Assembly (NCBI GenBank): GCA_026692885.1
Contig: JAPLNJ010000846.1
Location: 1-46,838, forward strand
From: Planctomycetota bacterium
GTDB lineage: Bacteria > Planctomycetota > Planctomycetia > Pirellulales > Pirellulaceae
Length of the DNA: 46,838 nt
Direction of reading: 5' to 3'
Position numbers and translations under genes: made by a program. The notes below the pieces were generated by a model. It had not been told where the DNA came from, searched no databases, and saw only the letters and a list, made by a program, of their open reading frames with translations. How positions within the stretch are numbered: the stretch's first letter is position 1; each line of letters starts with the position of its first letter. Below, piece after piece: positions 33,791 to 43,115 of the stretch.

Positions 33791-35013
33791 CCGACACTAC
33801 GTGGTTCAAGGATCTACCGAGCAATTGGCGAAGATCTCGCCTGAAGTATCTCGCGGACTTTCAGGCTGGTGAGAACATTACAGCAGAGTCCATCCGACCG
33901 AACTCTGAATTCCCCGTTTATGGTGGTAATGGACTTCGAGGATTTGCCGACGCATATACACACGATGGCGAGTACATCTTGGTAGGTAGGCAGGGCGCGT
34001 TGTGCGGCAATGTGAACTATGCGGCAGGAAAGTTCTGGGCCTCTGAGCACGCTGTTGTTGTCAAGCCTCACACAGGAGTTCACGTAAAATGGCTTGGGGA
34101 ACTCTTGAGAGCGATGAACCTTGGTCAGTACTCAATGTCCGCAGCACAACCCGGTCTTTCCGTTGAGTACATAATCAACCTGCCAGCCCCTTTGCCGCCC
34201 CTTGAGGCACAGCGGCGGATTGTGGACTACTTGACCCCGGAAACGGCGCGGATCGATGCGTTGATCTCCGCGAAGGAGCGGTTACTGGATCTGCTGACCG
34301 AGAAGCGAAGGGCGCTCATCACCCACGTCGTCACCCGCGGCCTAAACCCCGACACCCCCCTCCGCGACAGCGGCCTAGCGTGGCTCGGGAGAATTCCCTC
34401 GCATTGGGACATCATCGGTTTTACAAGGCACCTAAGATCTCTTGTAGATTATCGAGGGCGCACCCCTGAGAAATCCTCTTCTGGAGTATTTCTCGTAACT
34501 GCGAGGAATATCCGAGATGGTGAAATCGACTATGGAATTTCCCAAGAGTACATCACTGAAGACGCTTACGCTGAAGTCCTTCAGCGTGGTGTTCCACGAA
34601 CAAACCACCTTCTGCTGACCACAGAGGCTCCTCTCGGGCAGGTAGCTTTGGTTGATCGAGAGGACATTGCACTCGCTCAGCGGGTAATCAAACTTGATTA
34701 TCAACCAGAAAAGCTGCTCAACGAATACGCCCTGTACTGGATAAGGTCGGATGTCTTTCAATGGCAGTTAATGTCGTATGCAACTGGATCAACCGCTCTA
34801 GGCATCAAAGGTGAGCGACTGCATCTCCTTCGTAACCTGATTCCACCTCTTGAAGAACAAAGGGCTATCATCAAAATTCTGAAGGAGAGAATCGGCCAAT
34901 TCGCAATGCTAGTGCGTGCTAATCAGTCAACGATTGACCTCCTTTGCGAGCGCCGATCTGCGTTGATTGCGGCGGGGGTGACAGGGCAGCTGCAACTGGT
35001 GGTTAAGGGTTGA
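33787..35013 (+). CDS. hsdS: Type I restriction-modification specificity subunit
   Basis: 408 aa. Two target recognition domains (about 5-140 and 205-350), each followed by a conserved spacer helix region: LPPLEAQRRIVDYLTPETAR (about 137-156) continuing to KRRALITHVVTRGL, and IPPLEEQRAIIKILKERI (about 350-367) continuing to RRSALIAAGVTGQL. The two halves name the bipartite DNA target. Bases for both recognition domains (about 33890-34180 and 34420-34960) are clearly more AT-rich than the conserved spacer between them and than the rest of the operon, fitting exchange of recognition domains. Confidence 0.9.
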   Translation: MTDTTWFKDLPSNWRRSRLKYLADFQAGENITAESIRPNSEFPVYGGNGLRGFADAYTHDGEYILVGRQGALCGNVNYAAGKFWASEHAVVVKPHTGVHVKWLGELLRAMNLGQYSMSAAQPGLSVEYIINLPAPLPPLEAQRRIVDYLTPETARIDALISAKERLLDLLTEKRRALITHVVTRGLNPDTPLRDSGLAWLGRIPSHWDIIGFTRHLRSLVDYRGRTPEKSSSGVFLVTARNIRDGEIDYGISQEYITEDAYAEVLQRGVPRTNHLLLTTEAPLGQVALVDREDIALAQRVIKLDYQPEKLLNEYALYWIRSDVFQWQLMSYATGSTALGIKGERLHLLRNLIPPLEEQRAIIKILKERIGQFAMLVRANQSTIDLLCERRSALIAAGVTGQLQLVVKG

Positions 35014-35016
35014 ACA

Positions 35017-36339
35017 ATGCGACTCAAGAGCCTCAAGTTCGAACAGTTTCGCGGATTCGCTCAGGCCATAGAGATCCAATTGCACGACAAGTTCACACTG
35101 ATCGCTGGCGAAAACGGCGTCGGCAAGTCGAGCATTCTGTGGGCGATTCGCGTGTTGCTCTCCCACATTCTCTACGCCGGTAACAAGCGAACCGCTGAGA
35201 AACTCAACTTTCGTATTGATGATGTCGCCGTTGGGTGGCCGTACCTGCGAGCGGAAGCCGTGGTCCACAGTATTCCCGAACGAGTGGCCATCAGTTGCGT
35301 CGCCCAGAAGAACGTATCCGAATTTGTGAAGACCCCGTCTGACGATGGCCGGCCGCGCGAACACGCGGTCGACACGCCGGATTCGTATCAGCTCAGCTAC
35401 ACAGCCGTCGGTCCGCCACACAACACCCCGAGCGAGGACGTGCCATCCCTCGCGGTCTACTACTCCGCACACCGTTCACTGGCTCGCGATTTGGGCATTT
35501 CAAAAGCCCGAGCCGCCGGGGGAACCTCCGCAGCATACGCAGAAGCCCTGGAAGATAGGGAACTCCGCCTGGGCGAGCAGGCTTCCCTCTGGCGGAAGGA
35601 AGCCGCCCTGGAGGAAAGCGATGACCTTCCCGCGTTTGCCAACCGGGCCATCGAGCAGGTGCTGCCAATCTTTCTTGGGGACTTTTCGAAACTGAGAACG
35701 GAAGATCGGGACGAGAAGCCCAAGCTGGTGATCGACAAGCTCGGCAAGCGGTTGGAATTGGAGCAACTCTCCGATGGTGAACGCGGGTTGCTGACGATCC
35801 TCATGGACCTGACCCGTCGATTGAGCCAATTGAACCCGACTCTCGAAAATCCGGCACGCGATGGCCGTGCCGTCGTGCTGATCGACGAACTGGACCTGCA
35901 CTTGCACCCGAAGTGGCAGCGGACGGCCGTTCACAATCTGTTGACGGCTTTTCCGAACGTGCAGTTCATCGCGACAACTCACTCGCCGCAGATTCTCGGC
36001 GAGGTGTCGGCCGATCAAATCATCCTTTTGCAGAGAGAAGGCCCACCGATCCATCCGGCTCAGACTTTCGGCATGGACTGCAACTGGATTCTCCGGCACA
36101 TCATGGATGCAGACAATCGCAATCCGGGAGTTGAAGAGAAACTGGAGGCGATCCTCAAGGCGATTCGAGAAGCCAAACTCAAGACAGCACATAAGCTCAT
36201 CGCCGGACTCCGTGCCACAATTGGCGAAACCCCCGACCTAGCCGCAGCGGATGCGAAGATCGCAAGAGCCGAGCTGCTGCTCCCCCAACCCAAGAAGAAA
36301 GCAAAGAAGCCGGCCCCGAAGAAACGGAGGGGATCGTGA
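35017..36339 (+). CDS. ptuA: AAA/RecF-like ATPase, Septu PtuA-like
   Basis: 440 aa, starting 3 bases after hsdS. Walker A is GENGVGKS (31-38) after FRGF, the hallmark of RecF/SMC-like ATPases. SDGERGLL is the ABC signature (about 253), Walker B is VVLIDELDLHLHP with D290-E291, and TTHSP is the H-loop. The region between (about 60-250) is helical. The C-terminus is Lys-rich (KKKAKKPAPKKRR). The next gene encodes an HNH protein and overlaps it, the same pairing as in Septu (PtuA ATPase plus PtuB nuclease) and the effector part of some retrons. No TOPRIM domain is seen, so it is not a typical OLD nuclease. Symbol given by analogy. Confidence 0.75.
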   Translation: MRLKSLKFEQFRGFAQAIEIQLHDKFTLIAGENGVGKSSILWAIRVLLSHILYAGNKRTAEKLNFRIDDVAVGWPYLRAEAVVHSIPERVAISCVAQKNVSEFVKTPSDDGRPREHAVDTPDSYQLSYTAVGPPHNTPSEDVPSLAVYYSAHRSLARDLGISKARAAGGTSAAYAEALEDRELRLGEQASLWRKEAALEESDDLPAFANRAIEQVLPIFLGDFSKLRTEDRDEKPKLVIDKLGKRLELEQLSDGERGLLTILMDLTRRLSQLNPTLENPARDGRAVVLIDELDLHLHPKWQRTAVHNLLTAFPNVQFIATTHSPQILGEVSADQIILLQREGPPIHPAQTFGMDCNWILRHIMDADNRNPGVEEKLEAILKAIREAKLKTAHKLIAGLRATIGETPDLAAADAKIARAELLLPQPKKKAKKPAPKKRRGS

Positions 36340-37064
36340 AGCACATTAAGAAGAGTGCGCCGCCGCAACAATTGATATCCTGGGCGGCTGCAAACGCCGG
36401 GCTACCTTCTCTGCGGTACGGTCATGGTGGTTTTCCTCATCCTGCGGTCCATAAGTCGCTCATCGCCGAGCAAGGATGTATCTGTGCCTACACGATGATC
36501 CGCATCGACGAAAGCACGAGCCACGTTGAGCACCTAAAGCCGCAGACCGTGTCGAGAAAGGAGGAGAACCCATCAGAGACTGCCGACTATCGGAACATCG
36601 TCGCCTGCTATCCGAAACAGCATATCGCTGGTGACCCACCCGTGAAATTTGGCGCAATCTTCCGTGGGGAGGCGTGGGACCCGGTTAAGTTCCTGTCGCC
36701 GCTCAACGCCGCGTGCGAGGCGAGGATTCGTTTCGGAACTGATGGTAAAGTCCGTCCGTGGAAATCGACTGACGCCGGCGCCAAATGGACCATCGGGACC
36801 CTGGCCCTCGACGCTTCCAGCCTCACGGAATACCGCAGAGCGGCAATCGAGGCGAGGGGCGTTTCGTTGGCAGCCGACGAGCCTTTGACGAGGAAGGAAG
36901 CCCAGCGAATCGTCGCTGGCATCTGTACGCGAAACACCGATGGCCGCTTCCACCCGTACTGCGTTGCGATCAAGCATGCGGCCGAAGAATACCTCAGACT
37001 CATTGAGAAGAAGGCTAAACGAAGGAACTACGTTCGAGCATCCCAGAAACGGGGGCGAAAATGA
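36336..37064 (+). CDS. ptuB: HNH nuclease-like protein, Septu PtuB-like
   Basis: 242 aa from GTG at 36336, overlapping the upstream stop (GTGA). Residues 48-70 read GCICAYTMIRIDESTSHVEH plus LKPQ, and DYRNIVACYPKQH follows at 84-96. This matches the TIGR02646-type HNH family used as PtuB or retron nuclease, with H63 and H66 in the H-x-x-H position. The usual zinc pairs (C-x-x-C before the HNH and C-x-x-C after it) are reduced: CAYT and CYPK carry only one Cys each, so zinc may be absent or bound differently. It should cut nucleic acid when activated by the ATPase. Its stop overlaps the hsdR start (ATGA). Confidence 0.7.
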   Translation: MKHIKKSAPPQQLISWAAANAGLPSLRYGHGGFPHPAVHKSLIAEQGCICAYTMIRIDESTSHVEHLKPQTVSRKEENPSETADYRNIVACYPKQHIAGDPPVKFGAIFRGEAWDPVKFLSPLNAACEARIRFGTDGKVRPWKSTDAGAKWTIGTLALDASSLTEYRRAAIEARGVSLAADEPLTRKEAQRIVAGICTRNTDGRFHPYCVAIKHAAEEYLRLIEKKAKRRNYVRASQKRGRK

Positions 37065-40000
37065 GCAAGAGTCGACACACCGAACTCGCCTTCGAGGATG
37101 TCGTCGAGCAAGGCATCTTGGCCACGGGATACGTGCCGGTGGACCGCGACGGATTCGACCGCGAGCGGGCAATGTTTCCCTCGGTCGTGCTCGAATTCAT
37201 TCGCGAGACGCAACCCAAGGAGTGGGCCAAGCTCGAGGCATTACACGGCATGCAGACCGGCGAGCAGGTGATTACCGATCTCTGCAAGTGGATGGACGCC
37301 CATGGCTCGCTCGCCACGCTGCGGCACGGGTTCAAGTGCTACGGGCGAACGCTGCGGGTCGCGTTCTTCAAGGCCGCCCACGAACTGAACCCGGAGCTGG
37401 AGGCCCGTTACGCTGCGAATCGGGTCGGACTGACCCGGCAACTCCACTACAGTACGCGGAGCGAAAAGTCGCTGGATGTGGTGCTCAGCGTCAATGGCAT
37501 CCCCCTGGCCACGGCAGAACTGAAAAACCCGCTGACCGGGCAATCGATGGTCGATGCGATCCGTCAGTACCAGAACGACCGCGACGCCCACGAGCCTATC
37601 TTTGAGTTCAAACGCCGGACGCTGGTGCACTTCGCGGTCGATCCAGACCTGGTCAGCATGACGACTCGGCTGGCGGGCACAGCGACTCACTTCCTACCCT
37701 TCAATCGGGGGCACGAGAACGGTGCCGGGAACCCGCTTAACCCCAAGGGACATCGGACGGCTTACCTGTGGGAAGAGGGTTTGGCCCGCGATAGCTTCCT
37801 CGATCTGCTAGCTCGATTCGTGCATCTGCAAGTCGAAGAGAAACGGACGGACGAAGGGAAGAAATTCAAGAAGGAAACGATTATCTTCCCTCGGTATCAC
37901 CAGTTGCAGGCAGTGCGGCGACTGGTCGAGGCCGCGCGCGCCGAAGGCCCCGGACACAACTACCTGATCGAACATTCCGCGGGCAGCGGCAAGAGCAACA
38001 CGATCGGCTGGCTCGCCCACCGGCTGGCCTCGCTCCACAACGACAAAAACGAGCGGGTCTTCGACAGCGTCATCGTGATCACGGACCGGCTGGTGCTCGA
38101 CCAGCAGTTGCAGGACACCATCTATCAGTTCGAACATCGCCAGGGGGTGGTACAGAGGATCGACGAGAGCTCGCGGCAGTTGGCCGAGGCCCTGGAGAGC
38201 GGCGTTCCGATCATCATCAGTACGCTGCAGAAGTTCCCTTTCGTTTCGCGGCAGTTGTTGAAGCTGGCCGAAAAGCGGGGCGAGGTCGGCTCCGGCGTGC
38301 TGCGGACCCGCCGCTGTGCGGTCATCATCGATGAGGCTCACAGTTCGCAATCGGGCGAATCCTCGGCCGACTTGAAGGAGGTGCTCGGCGGGGAACAGTT
38401 GCGAGACGAGGCAACGCTCCTCGCGGCGGAAGACGGTGCCGCCGACTTGGCAGAGCTGTACCGGAGTATGGCCAAACGAGGCCGGCAGGCCAACCTGAGT
38501 ATGTTCGCGTTCACGGCGACACCGAAGCACAAAACGCTTGCCGTCTTCGGCCGGAACGGCGAACCGTCACACCGCTACACCATGCGGCAAGCCATCGAGG
38601 AAGAGTTCATCCTCGACGTGCTGAAGAACTACACCACCTACGCCACGTACTACAAGCTCATCAAGGCGTGCGAGGACGACCCGGAGGTCGAGCGTAAGAA
38701 GGCCGCCAAGGCACTGGCGCGATTCATGAAGTTGCACCCCGTCAACATCGCCCAGAAAACCGAGGTGATGGTTGAGCATTTCCAGGCGGTCACCCGCCAC
38801 AGGATTGGCGGCAAGGCCAAGGGGATGGTGGTGACAGGTTCACGACTGCAAGCCGTGCGGTACAAGGAGAGCTTCGACCGGTACATCGCGGCCAAGGGAT
38901 ACCGGATCAAGACCTTGGTGGCGTTCTCGGGGGTCGTAATCGACGACAAGGTTCGCGACAAGACGTACACCGAAGAGGGCATGAACAACGGCATTCGGGA
39001 GAAAGAACTGCCCGGGCGGTTTGCGACGACCGAGTACCAGGTGCTGCTCGTGGCCGAGAAATACCAGACCGGATTCGATCAGCCGCTGTTGCACACGATG
39101 TATGTGGATCGTCGGCTGGCCGGCATCCAGGCGGTGCAGACACTGTCGCGTTTGAACCGTGTGCATCCCTTGAAGGAGGACACCTTCATCCTCGACTTTG
39201 TGAACGACCGGGAGGAAATCCAGGCGGCCTTCAAGCAGTTCTACGAAGGGGCCGAGATGGGCGAGGAAGTCGAACCCGCGCGGATGTATGCGATCCGTGC
39301 CGAACTCGACGCTTCAGGGATCTACCTCGGAGCGGAGGTGGAGCGGTTTTGCAGCGTCTACTTCAAGCCGAAGGCCCGCCAAAGCTCGGCTGACCACCGC
39401 GCAATGAACGCCGCCCTGGACCCGGCGAGCGACAGGTTTCGGAAACTCCAGGAGTCGGACGATCAGGCCGCAGAATTGTGGCGCGGGAAGCTGACCGCCT
39501 TCCGAAACGTGTACTCGTTTCTCAGCCAGATCATTCCCTACCAAGACTCCGATCTCGAACAGCTCTACACCTTCCTGCGGCATCTGGCGGCGAAATTACC
39601 CAGGCGACCAAGCGGACCGCAGTACACGTTTGACGACGATGTTCGCCTGGAGTACTACCGTCTGCAGAAGATCAGCGAAGGATCGATCAGCCTGAGCGAA
39701 GGGCAAGCTGAGCCACTCGACGGCCCCCAGGAAGTCGGCTCCGGGGTGAATCGTGAACGACCCGTGCCTCTTTCGACGCTGATCGCCATCATTAATGAAC
39801 GGTTCGGAACCGACTTCACAGAGTCCGACCAGTACTTCTTTGACCAAATCGTGCAGGCGGCTGTCGAAGACGAAACCCTGCGGCAAGCAGCGGCCGTGAA
39901 TCCAGAAGACAAGTTCGCTCTTGTCTTCAGCCGAGTGCTCGAATCGCTGTTCGTGGAACGTATGGAGCAGAACGAGGATATTTTTGCTCGGTTCATGAAC

Positions 40001-40096
40001 GATGCGGCTTTTCAGAAAATCGTTGCCGCCTGGATGGTTGGCGAGGTGTACAAGCGGCTTCAAACGCAAGACACGGAAACGGATCGCACAGCCTGA
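37061..40096 (+). CDS. hsdR: Type I restriction endonuclease subunit R
   Basis: 1011 aa. PD-(D/E)xK nuclease motif D139...E153-L-K155 (TAELKNP). SF2 translocase motifs: Walker A AGSGKS (307-312), ITDRLVLDQQL, DEAH at 424-427 (IIDEAHSSQSG), FTATPKHKTL, and TGFDQPLLHTMYVDRRL (motif V region) followed by QTLSRLNR (motif VI). The C-terminal helical part (about 800-1000) should dock on HsdM/HsdS. It cuts DNA unmethylated at the HsdS target after translocation. It is placed last, after the Septu-like pair, and overlaps it by four bases, so all five genes are likely one transcript. Confidence 0.9.
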   Translation: MSKSRHTELAFEDVVEQGILATGYVPVDRDGFDRERAMFPSVVLEFIRETQPKEWAKLEALHGMQTGEQVITDLCKWMDAHGSLATLRHGFKCYGRTLRVAFFKAAHELNPELEARYAANRVGLTRQLHYSTRSEKSLDVVLSVNGIPLATAELKNPLTGQSMVDAIRQYQNDRDAHEPIFEFKRRTLVHFAVDPDLVSMTTRLAGTATHFLPFNRGHENGAGNPLNPKGHRTAYLWEEGLARDSFLDLLARFVHLQVEEKRTDEGKKFKKETIIFPRYHQLQAVRRLVEAARAEGPGHNYLIEHSAGSGKSNTIGWLAHRLASLHNDKNERVFDSVIVITDRLVLDQQLQDTIYQFEHRQGVVQRIDESSRQLAEALESGVPIIISTLQKFPFVSRQLLKLAEKRGEVGSGVLRTRRCAVIIDEAHSSQSGESSADLKEVLGGEQLRDEATLLAAEDGAADLAELYRSMAKRGRQANLSMFAFTATPKHKTLAVFGRNGEPSHRYTMRQAIEEEFILDVLKNYTTYATYYKLIKACEDDPEVERKKAAKALARFMKLHPVNIAQKTEVMVEHFQAVTRHRIGGKAKGMVVTGSRLQAVRYKESFDRYIAAKGYRIKTLVAFSGVVIDDKVRDKTYTEEGMNNGIREKELPGRFATTEYQVLLVAEKYQTGFDQPLLHTMYVDRRLAGIQAVQTLSRLNRVHPLKEDTFILDFVNDREEIQAAFKQFYEGAEMGEEVEPARMYAIRAELDASGIYLGAEVERFCSVYFKPKARQSSADHRAMNAALDPASDRFRKLQESDDQAAELWRGKLTAFRNVYSFLSQIIPYQDSDLEQLYTFLRHLAAKLPRRPSGPQYTFDDDVRLEYYRLQKISEGSISLSEGQAEPLDGPQEVGSGVNRERPVPLSTLIAIINERFGTDFTESDQYFFDQIVQAAVEDETLRQAAAVNPEDKFALVFSRVLESLFVERMEQNEDIFARFMNDAAFQKIVAAWMVGEVYKRLQTQDTETDRTA

Positions 40097-40182
40097 TACT
40101 GGGGCAAGTGCAGAACGGAACCTTGCGGGCCAGCGCGGAATCGCCAACAATACACGGCGATTTGTTTCTTGGTAACAAACAG

Positions 40183-40190
40183 AAGGGGAA
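40183..40190 (+). promoter_or_regulatory. Ribosome binding site for the DUF1080 gene
   Basis: AAGGGGAA four bases before the ATG at 40195; it decides for this start over the longer in-frame form from 40108. Confidence 0.6.
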
Positions 40191-40194
40191 TACG

Positions 40195-40860
40195 ATGCAC
40201 ACAGGCAGAGTCTGGGGACGGGTTCTGGTCGCAGTCGTGGCGCTGTGGGGCGGCGCGGCGTTGTCCGCCGCCGAGCCGGAGCCGGGCTGGGTGGCGTTGT
40301 GCAACGGCCGGAACCTCGATGGCTGGGTCCAGCATAACGGGACGGCGACCTACCGCTGGGAAGACGGCGCGGTCGTGGGCCGGACCGCTGAGAACAGCCC
40401 GAATTCTTTCCTTTGCACGGTCAAGGACTATGGCGACTTCGAGTTGAAGTTCGAGGTCAAAGTCGACGACCAATTGAACTCCGGCGTGCAGATTCGTTCG
40501 ATCAGCAAGCCCGAAATCAATAACGGTCGCGTGCACGGCCCGCAAGTCGAGATTGCCGCAGGCGGCGCGTCGGGCTACATCTACGGTGAAGGGCTGACGA
40601 TGGGCTGGCTCAGCAAGCAGCGCGATCCCAAACTCAACGCCGCATTCAAGAAAGGCGAGTGGAACCAGTACGTGATCAAGGCGGTCGGCAAGTCAATCAA
40701 GACGTGGATCAATGGCGTGCCCGTGGCGGATCTGACGGACGAGGAGACTAACCAGAGTTGCGGCTTCATCGGTCTGCAAGTCCACGGGATCCAACGCGGC
40801 ACCGGCCCGTACGAGGTCCGCTGGCGGAATCTGACCCTGAAGGATCTGTCGAAACCGTAG
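40195..40860 (+). CDS. Secreted DUF1080 (3-keto-disaccharide hydrolase) protein
   Basis: 221 aa from ATG at 40195. Signal peptide with core [19 protein letters not shown] (residues about 10-28). It opens [17 protein letters not shown], the start of DUF1080 proteins (FNGKDLTGW), then [29 protein letters not shown], a RVHGPQVEI strand and [19 protein letters not shown] near the end: a concanavalin-like beta-sandwich of standard single-domain length. Some members hydrolyse 3-keto-glycosides made by FAD-dependent dehydrogenases. No partner dehydrogenase is adjacent, so activity is inferred from family. The stop is 10 bases before trpE. Confidence 0.85.
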   Translation: MHTGRVWGRVLVAVVALWGGAALSAAEPEPGWVALCNGRNLDGWVQHNGTATYRWEDGAVVGRTAENSPNSFLCTVKDYGDFELKFEVKVDDQLNSGVQIRSISKPEINNGRVHGPQVEIAAGGASGYIYGEGLTMGWLSKQRDPKLNAAFKKGEWNQYVIKAVGKSIKTWINGVPVADLTDEETNQSCGFIGLQVHGIQRGTGPYEVRWRNLTLKDLSKP

Positions 40861-40870
40861 GAATCCCTGC

Positions 40871-42403
40871 ATGAACTACATCCCCGACTACGCTACGTTC
40901 TGTCAGTTGGCCCAAGACCATCACTGGATTCCGGTTTACCGGCGGCTGGTCAGCGATACCCTGACGCCGGTGACCGCCTTCCACAAGCTGGATACCGGCG
41001 GCAGCGCATGTCTGTTCGAGAGCGTCATCGGCGGCGAGAAGGTCGGCCGGTACAGTTTCCTGGCGGCCGATCCGTTCCTGGAGTTGAGCGCCCGCGGGAC
41101 CACGGTCGCGGTGACGGATGCCTCGGGGCGCAGCGAAACCACGGTGGCGGACCCGCTGCAGGAACTGCGGCGGCGGTTGGCCGGGGTCAAGGTAGCCCGT
41201 CTGCCCGGGCTGCCACCGTTTTCCGCGGGGGCCGTGGGGTATGCGGGCTACGACGTCGTCCGCTACGTGGAGCACCTGCCGCACGCCCCGCAGGACGACC
41301 GCGGCCTGCCGGACTTGTCTTTTGGCTTCTACGACCGGATGGTTGTCTTCGACAACGTCGACAAGACGATGTACGTCGTGGTGACGGCCCGTTTGGACGA
41401 ACATGGCGGAGACACCGCCGCCGCGTACCAGGCGGCCCAGCGGCGTCTGGATGTCACCGTCGAGGAACTGTCCGTCACGCCGGTGCAGCTGCAGTGCACC
41501 GATATCGCCACAAGCGGCGAACCGACGATTCCCGTGCGCTCCGATTTTCCCCGCCAGGACTTTGAAGCGGCGGTTCGCAAGTGCATCGAATACATCCGGG
41601 CCGGCGATATCTTCCAGGTCGTCCTCAGTCAACGGCTGGAACTGGACGTGCAATCGGATGCGTTCGAAATCTACCGCACCTTGCGGGTGGTGAACCCGAG
41701 TCCATTCATGTTCTTTCTGCGCTCGCCGGAAGTCACCTTGGTCGGCAGTTCGCCAGAGATCATGTGCCGGGTGGTCAATGGCAAGGTCACCGTACGGCCT
41801 TTGGCCGGAACTCGACGGCGTGGCGCCACCGAGGAGGAAGACCGGCGACTGGCTCAGGAACTGCTGGCCGACCCGAAGGAACGGGCCGAGCATGTGATGC
41901 TGGTCGACCTGGGCCGCAACGACGTGGGCCGCGTGGCGCAGTTCGGCAGTATTGAACTGTCCGACGTGATGGTTATCGAACGCTACAGCCACGTCATGCA
42001 CATCACATCCAACGTGACCGGCCAGTTGGCGGACGGCAAAGATGCCTTCGACGCTTTAAGAGCCTGCCTGCCCGCCGGCACCGTCTCGGGCGCGCCCAAA
42101 GTGCGGGCGATGGAGATCATCGACGAACTGGAACCGCATCGGCGTGGTCCCTATGCCGGCGCCGTCGGGCATTTCGATTATCACGGCAACATGGACACCT
42201 GCATCGCGCTCCGCACAATCGTGGTCCAAGACGGCAAGGCCTACGTCCAAGCCGGAGCCGGAATCGTGGCCGACAGTCAGCCGGACAAGGAATACCAGGA
42301 GACCTTGAATAAGGCCCGTGGCCTACTGAAAGCCATTGAGGAAACGGAACGTCGTCGGCAGGATTGCTTCACCCCGGATGATTCACCGCAATCCTGCTCG
42401 TAG
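40871..42403 (+). CDS. trpE: Anthranilate synthase component I
   Basis: 510 aa. Uses chorismate and ammonia (glutamine through TrpG) to make anthranilate, the first step to tryptophan. The N-terminal part carries the feedback site region ([14 protein letters not shown] then GRYSFL, about 40-62). The C-terminal chorismate-binding domain shows [52 protein letters not shown] and [17 protein letters not shown]. No trpG follows; the next feature is a hairpin region and convergent genes. PabB is the main alternative, but the L-E-S motif and Thr in [10 protein letters not shown] favour TrpE. Confidence 0.9.
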   Translation: MNYIPDYATFCQLAQDHHWIPVYRRLVSDTLTPVTAFHKLDTGGSACLFESVIGGEKVGRYSFLAADPFLELSARGTTVAVTDASGRSETTVADPLQELRRRLAGVKVARLPGLPPFSAGAVGYAGYDVVRYVEHLPHAPQDDRGLPDLSFGFYDRMVVFDNVDKTMYVVVTARLDEHGGDTAAAYQAAQRRLDVTVEELSVTPVQLQCTDIATSGEPTIPVRSDFPRQDFEAAVRKCIEYIRAGDIFQVVLSQRLELDVQSDAFEIYRTLRVVNPSPFMFFLRSPEVTLVGSSPEIMCRVVNGKVTVRPLAGTRRRGATEEEDRRLAQELLADPKERAEHVMLVDLGRNDVGRVAQFGSIELSDVMVIERYSHVMHITSNVTGQLADGKDAFDALRACLPAGTVSGAPKVRAMEIIDELEPHRRGPYAGAVGHFDYHGNMDTCIALRTIVVQDGKAYVQAGAGIVADSQPDKEYQETLNKARGLLKAIEETERRRQDCFTPDDSPQSCS

Positions 42404-42428
42404 GGTGCATCGCGCCGGCGATTTGGCT

Positions 42429-42500
42429 GGTACATCGGCGCTGCGCTTGATGTACCCTACGACATACCGGTACATCGGCGCTGCGCTTGATGTACCCTAC
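42429..42500. terminator. Twin 32-bp hairpin repeats between convergent trpE and frr
   Basis: Two identical 32-base copies (42429-42460 and 42469-42500), each with arms ggtacatc and gatgtacc around a GC-rich loop; a partial, diverged form starts at 42401 (gtagggtgcatcgcgccggc). The place, between convergent genes, suggests bidirectional termination. Wording ending in gtaccctac is also typical of dispersed planctomycete palindromes. Confidence 0.6.
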
Positions 42501-42522
42501 AGGAAAGGTCACGGGGCCGGGA

Positions 42523-43086
42523 TCAATCTTCCTCCATGACCTCGGCTTCTTTGGCTTCAGCCAACCCAACCACCTTTTCCTCATACTGCTTGGTCAGAAC
42601 CTGGATCTGTTCCTTGGTGTTGTCCCGTTCGTCCTCGCTCAGTTCCTTGTCCTTCTCCGCTAGGTCGGCGGCTTTGTTGCCGTCGCGACGGACGTTGCGG
42701 ATCGCAATCTTGGATTCCTCGGCCAACTCCTTGACACGGGTCACCATCTTGCGGCGGACTTCGGCCGAGAGCGGTGGGATATTGATGCGAATCAACCGGC
42801 CATCATTCTGGGGATTGAATCCCAGTCCGCTGGAGATGACGGCCTTCTCAATGTCCTTGAGGGTCCCCGGATCGTACGGCCTGATGACGATTTGCGTGGC
42901 TTCCGGAGCGCCGACGGAGGCCAATTGCTTGATCGGTACAGCCGAGCCGTAAACCTCGACGCGGAGCGAATCGACCAAGCCGGGATTCGCGCGCCCCGTG
43001 CGAATGCCCGTCAGGCTGTGCTTCAGCACGGAGATCGCTTTCTCCATGCGCTCTTCGGTGTCCAGCAGGATATCATCGGCAGACAT
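42523..43086 (-). CDS. frr: Ribosome recycling factor
   Basis: 187 aa from ATG at 43086 (MSADDILLDTEERMEKAIS); upstream extension overlaps pyrH and has no family character. Typical length is about 185. Motifs: LRTGRAnP-type GIRTGRANPGLVD (about 28-40), VYGSAVPIKQLASV, DPGTLKDIEKAI-type segment, GRLIRINIPPLSAEVRRKM and the C-terminal helix ...NTKEQIQVLTKQYEEKV. It splits post-termination ribosomes together with EF-G. Last gene of the rpsB-tsf-pyrH-frr cluster, 29 bases after pyrH. Confidence 0.95.
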   Translation of the reverse strand: MSADDILLDTEERMEKAISVLKHSLTGIRTGRANPGLVDSLRVEVYGSAVPIKQLASVGAPEATQIVIRPYDPGTLKDIEKAVISSGLGFNPQNDGRLIRINIPPLSAEVRRKMVTRVKELAEESKIAIRNVRRDGNKAADLAEKDKELSEDERDNTKEQIQVLTKQYEEKVVGLAEAKEAEVMEED

Positions 43087-43115
43087 GTTGATGTGCCCTC
43101 GACATTCACCCTGGT

